Below, piece after piece: positions 61,725 through 64,000 of a DNA stretch of 64,000 bases. The DNA is taken from NCBI RefSeq assembly GCF_048771995.1, contig NC_133030.1, positions 38,090,501-38,154,500 on the forward strand. Reading direction: 5' to 3'. This DNA is from Taeniopygia guttata. Its lineage: Eukaryota; Chordata; Aves; Passeriformes; Estrildidae. Positions within the stretch are counted from its first letter, which is position 1. Every line of letters begins with the position of its first letter. The notes under the pieces are model-generated. The model searched no databases. It was given only the letters and a program-made list of their open reading frames with translations, and had not been told where the DNA came from. Position numbers and translations under genes: made by a program.

Positions 61725-63634
61725 CTGAGGAAAAAAGAATTTTACTGTAGTTGTTCACAGCATTCACTATGGAAGTTAAAAGTTGTCTAAGTCATGGCAC
61801 TTCCTGCATATCTTACACCAGTTGTCAAGAAACAATAGCATCAGCAAAGCTACAGGCCAATTTATAAATACACTTGCTTTATATGTACATTAATACTTAT
61901 ATATATATATGGTATCAGAGAGCAGACCTGAAACAAGAAGTTAGTATCAAAACCTTAGCATACTGCCATGAATAAAATAACTAAACAAAAATCATCATTG
62001 TTAATGCAGAAGCTCCTGCACTGCCAAGCCACAGCAGCTGGCTTGCAGGGTGGCCAGGAGACGCCGTACCTTGCGCACAACAGTGAGCCGGGGGTGCAGG
62101 TTTGCCAGCCCTCCTGGTGGGAGTGTTGAACAACCAGTGGTGAACTGCAGAAAAGCCTTCCTCTCATCTGAAGACATTCCACACAAGACTCTCACAAATC
62201 GAAGGAATCCAGGGCTTAAAATAAAGTAAAACAATTAGTTCTGATGTGTGGGGTTTTTTTTCAATTCTTTTAACTTGACACAGTAGAATTACAATCTTTG
62301 GTCACATTTAAGCAGACACTGTAAGATTCTAGGGCCTTTGATTATTAAGAATAAAACATACTTAAATCCAAAAAAATAGTCTTTAATCTCCTCGCAGAGT
62401 ATTACACAAAAAAAAGTAGGTATATACTTATCTCAAAACCCAATCCCAAACCAAACAAACCCAAAAACCTTGAAATCAAGACCACCTTCTGACAGCCAAC
62501 CACCAGTAAGTGTATTAGTCCCCTGCATAGAACACTTTCTTTTTTAAATTACACCTCAAAAAAAAAGGAATAAGAAATATGGGCACTGTAACAACTGTAC
62601 ACGGCTGGAAAAAATTATAGCTACTCTCAAATATGAGAATAAAACCTCTAAAATCTATTTTTAATCCTCTGTATTAGCTGCCATTACATTTTCACTAGTT
62701 ACTTGTATTAGAATAATTTTTTTATCTTCTCTCATCACAAAACTACCAAATACCTTCTAAACTATCTGCTGTAACACATGGGTATTTCATGCAATTTTAA
62801 ACAATCACCTGCTCTTCAGTAACCACCAGTTTCATCCAGTTTGGCATCTTCATCTAATGAACATCCTGGACATTCTATCACTTCACATTTTCTTTTAGCT
62901 ACTATTTTAAAATTACTCAGAATAAAAGTACCTATCTCTTGTATATCCCAGTTTGGGTTCAGTGTAATTGATGATATCCTCAGCTGCCCAAGAAGGTGAC
63001 TGATTTCCACACAGAATCATCTGAACCTCTTCATGGCTGAAGGAACTCAGCTTCTCCATCGGAAACACTCTATTGAAGCCATCTTTAATTTACACAAGAT
63101 ACAGTTATAAACATGAGTCCAAATAATGTTTATACAATAATGTCAGCATTTAAGTTGTATTTTAGTCAAACCAGAATCAAACAATAGTTTCTTAATTAAG
63201 GCAAGTGGGACATCTTCACAATTAAAAATAGCATAACTAATGCATTCTTAAGTAAAAAGTTTATTTTTGAAAGCCATTCTATGCCATCACTTTAAACCAG
63301 CATGCCCCTAAACACCCATTATTCCACCTAATTTCATATATGTTATTATATTTACAATTACCTCTGAAGGCCTCCATTTGTTTCTGTATACCAGTATGCA
63401 TGCAGAAGTCAAACATGAGATCTACATACTCCTCTGCATTATCCATTGTTACAGTCTGCAAAGACAGTAGATAAATACACTAAGAATTCACTGTTTATTA
63501 AAGTTATTGTTCAGACAATAAAAATGTATAACTTCTGGTTAAATTGTAAAGGTAGGTTATTTTCTTACCTCATCTTCACCACCTGGTTTGAGATCCACAG
63601 CTGTAAACCCATATACTTTGGATGAAGGGCAAAA
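61587..63634 (-). CDS. HECTD1: HECTD1 (HECT domain E3 ubiquitin ligase 1), last five coding exons, gene truncated at window edge
   Basis: HECTD1 is a large (about 2600 residue) HECT-type E3 ubiquitin ligase with roles in embryonic development, neural tube closure and cell migration. Five minus-strand exons join in frame (phases 0, 0, 1, 2, 0 from upstream to downstream) into the final 197 residues and a TGA stop. They form the end of the HECT N-lobe and the whole C-lobe. Visible landmarks are [60 protein letters not shown], and the catalytic motif [14 protein letters not shown]. In that motif the cysteine (codon 61683-61685) is 31 residues from the end, as in human HECTD1. The rest of the gene lies to the right. 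It is tail to tail with AP4S1. Confidence 0.97.
61590..61724 (-). other. HECTD1: HECT C-lobe catalytic segment
   Basis: The cysteine codon TGT at 61685-61683 accepts ubiquitin from the E2. The C-terminal acidic and aromatic tail after it (FHLN) is typical of HECT ligases that end in a short hydrophobic tail. Confidence 0.85.
61725..62069 (-). other. HECTD1: HECTD1 last intron
   Basis: A 345 bp intron with a TA-repeat at about 61900-61911 and otherwise nothing recognisable. Confidence 0.8.
61900..61911. repeat. TA microsatellite
   Basis: A short ATATATATATAT tract in the last HECTD1 intron. Confidence 0.75.
62070..62214 (-). CDS. HECTD1: HECTD1 penultimate coding exon
   Basis: A 145 bp exon (phase 2 in, 0 out) encodes [39 protein letters not shown] and HPRLTVVRK, between acceptor ATTTTAAG and donor CAAG|GTACGG. 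The GCSTLPPGG loop is a conserved HECT C-lobe feature. Confidence 0.96.
62215..62931 (-). other. HECTD1: HECTD1 intron
   Basis: A 717 bp AT-rich intron with several A and T runs. Nothing else is recognised. Confidence 0.78.
62932..63082 (-). CDS. HECTD1: HECTD1 third-last coding exon
   Basis: A 151 bp exon (phase 1 in, 2 out) encodes [39 protein letters not shown] and [10 protein letters not shown]. This is the hinge-side part of the HECT domain. The acceptor is AATTAAAG and the donor ATAG|GTACTT. Confidence 0.95.
63362..63455 (-). CDS. HECTD1: HECTD1 fourth-last coding exon
   Basis: A 94 bp exon (phase 0 in, 1 out) encodes [20 protein letters not shown] then [11 protein letters not shown]. 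The [13 protein letters not shown] piece matches the 'V(T)xxNkxeYv' region of HECT N-lobes. The acceptor is TTTGCAG and the donor AGAG|GTAATT. Confidence 0.95.
63569..63634 (-). CDS. HECTD1: HECTD1 fifth-last coding exon
   Basis: A 66 bp exon (phase 0 in and out) encodes [20 protein letters not shown] then DE, with acceptor ATTTTCAG and donor GAG|GTAAGA. The DLKPGGEDE motif is the conserved 'eL(i/k)PgGxd' strand of HECT domains. Confidence 0.93.
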
Positions 63635-64000
63635 CTGAAAATTTAAACTTCAAAATACAAAAGTAGTTAATAATTGAAAATTTGCTACTGCTTTTGTAAA
63701 CACCAGATTTACAACCTGTCAGACCCAAAAGCACCTCACTGGATTTCAAACCATTGTGAGTGGATCACTTCAAACCACTGTTCATGTATACACAAAAGCA
63801 TAAAACTACAAACAGTAATGGACTACACAGAAAATAAATGTTTCAAACATATGGTATGTAAATGCATATTCTCACTCTCTATTTATTTGGATTTGACAAC
63901 CACTGAAAATTTCATAAATTTGATATCTTGAAGCTATCAGCTTCAAAGCTACTTAAACCATTTAATTTAGCTCACAATTCAGAAAAACGATTTCCATTCA
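63635..64000 (-). other. HECTD1: HECTD1 intron (incomplete)
   Basis: AT-rich sequence up to the right edge. No further HECTD1 exon is recognised in it. Confidence 0.7.

Noticed and set aside
1..64000. Search for an exotic or prokaryote-type system (CRISPR, operon, phage, toxin cassette)
   Set aside because: There are no direct-repeat/spacer arrays, no dense long ORFs and no ribosome-binding-site pattern. Everything coding is accounted for by spliced vertebrate genes and LINE remnants.

Overview
This window is vertebrate nuclear DNA, most likely from a bird. The evidence is spliced genes with small introns, several CR1-type LINE fragments of the kind that dominate avian genomes, and one LTR-like element. 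It is not a prokaryotic accessory region. I found no CRISPR array, operon, prophage or other system that looks undescribed. The protein-coding content is three known eukaryotic genes in the order STRN3 - AP4S1 - HECTD1, an order I recall from human chromosome 14q12.

Layout. From 1 to 37278 (minus strand) lies the 5' half of STRN3 (striatin-3). Exons 1 to 8 encode the N-terminal glycine/proline-rich segment, the caveolin-binding/coiled-coil region, the calmodulin-binding region and the acidic linker. The WD40 half lies beyond position 1. From about 36.4 to 37.86 kb is a strong CpG island. It holds STRN3 exon 1 and is the probable shared promoter for AP4S1, which runs the other way. AP4S1 (plus strand, coding 44550 to 58932) is complete: five coding exons, including one of only 12 bp, encode 144 residues, the sigma subunit of adaptor complex AP-4. 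From 61587 to the right edge (minus strand) are the last five coding exons of HECTD1, covering the C-terminal 197 residues of its HECT ubiquitin-ligase domain with the catalytic cysteine. AP4S1 and HECTD1 are tail to tail.

The rest is intron and a 2.65 kb convergent intergenic/3' UTR region. Recognisable insertions are CR1 fragments at about 2.5-3.2 kb (+), 26.15-26.53 kb (-), 39.2-39.6 kb (+) and 51.83-52.69 kb (-), a possible CR1 tail at 40.7 kb, and a probable solo LTR at about 13.1-13.87 kb. Items worth a second look are the microexon with a weak donor competing with a strong downstream donor, an isolated CpG-dense patch at 45.5 kb, an exon-like segment at 42684-42799, and the G-run cluster next to the STRN3 start codon.

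The three proteins act in different processes: a PP2A/STRIPAK scaffold, trans-Golgi cargo sorting, and ubiquitin ligation. Their adjacency is positional; the only suggested regulatory link is the shared STRN3/AP4S1 promoter. Exon boundaries were set by hand from splice consensus, reading-frame continuity and remembered human protein sequences. No alignment was run.
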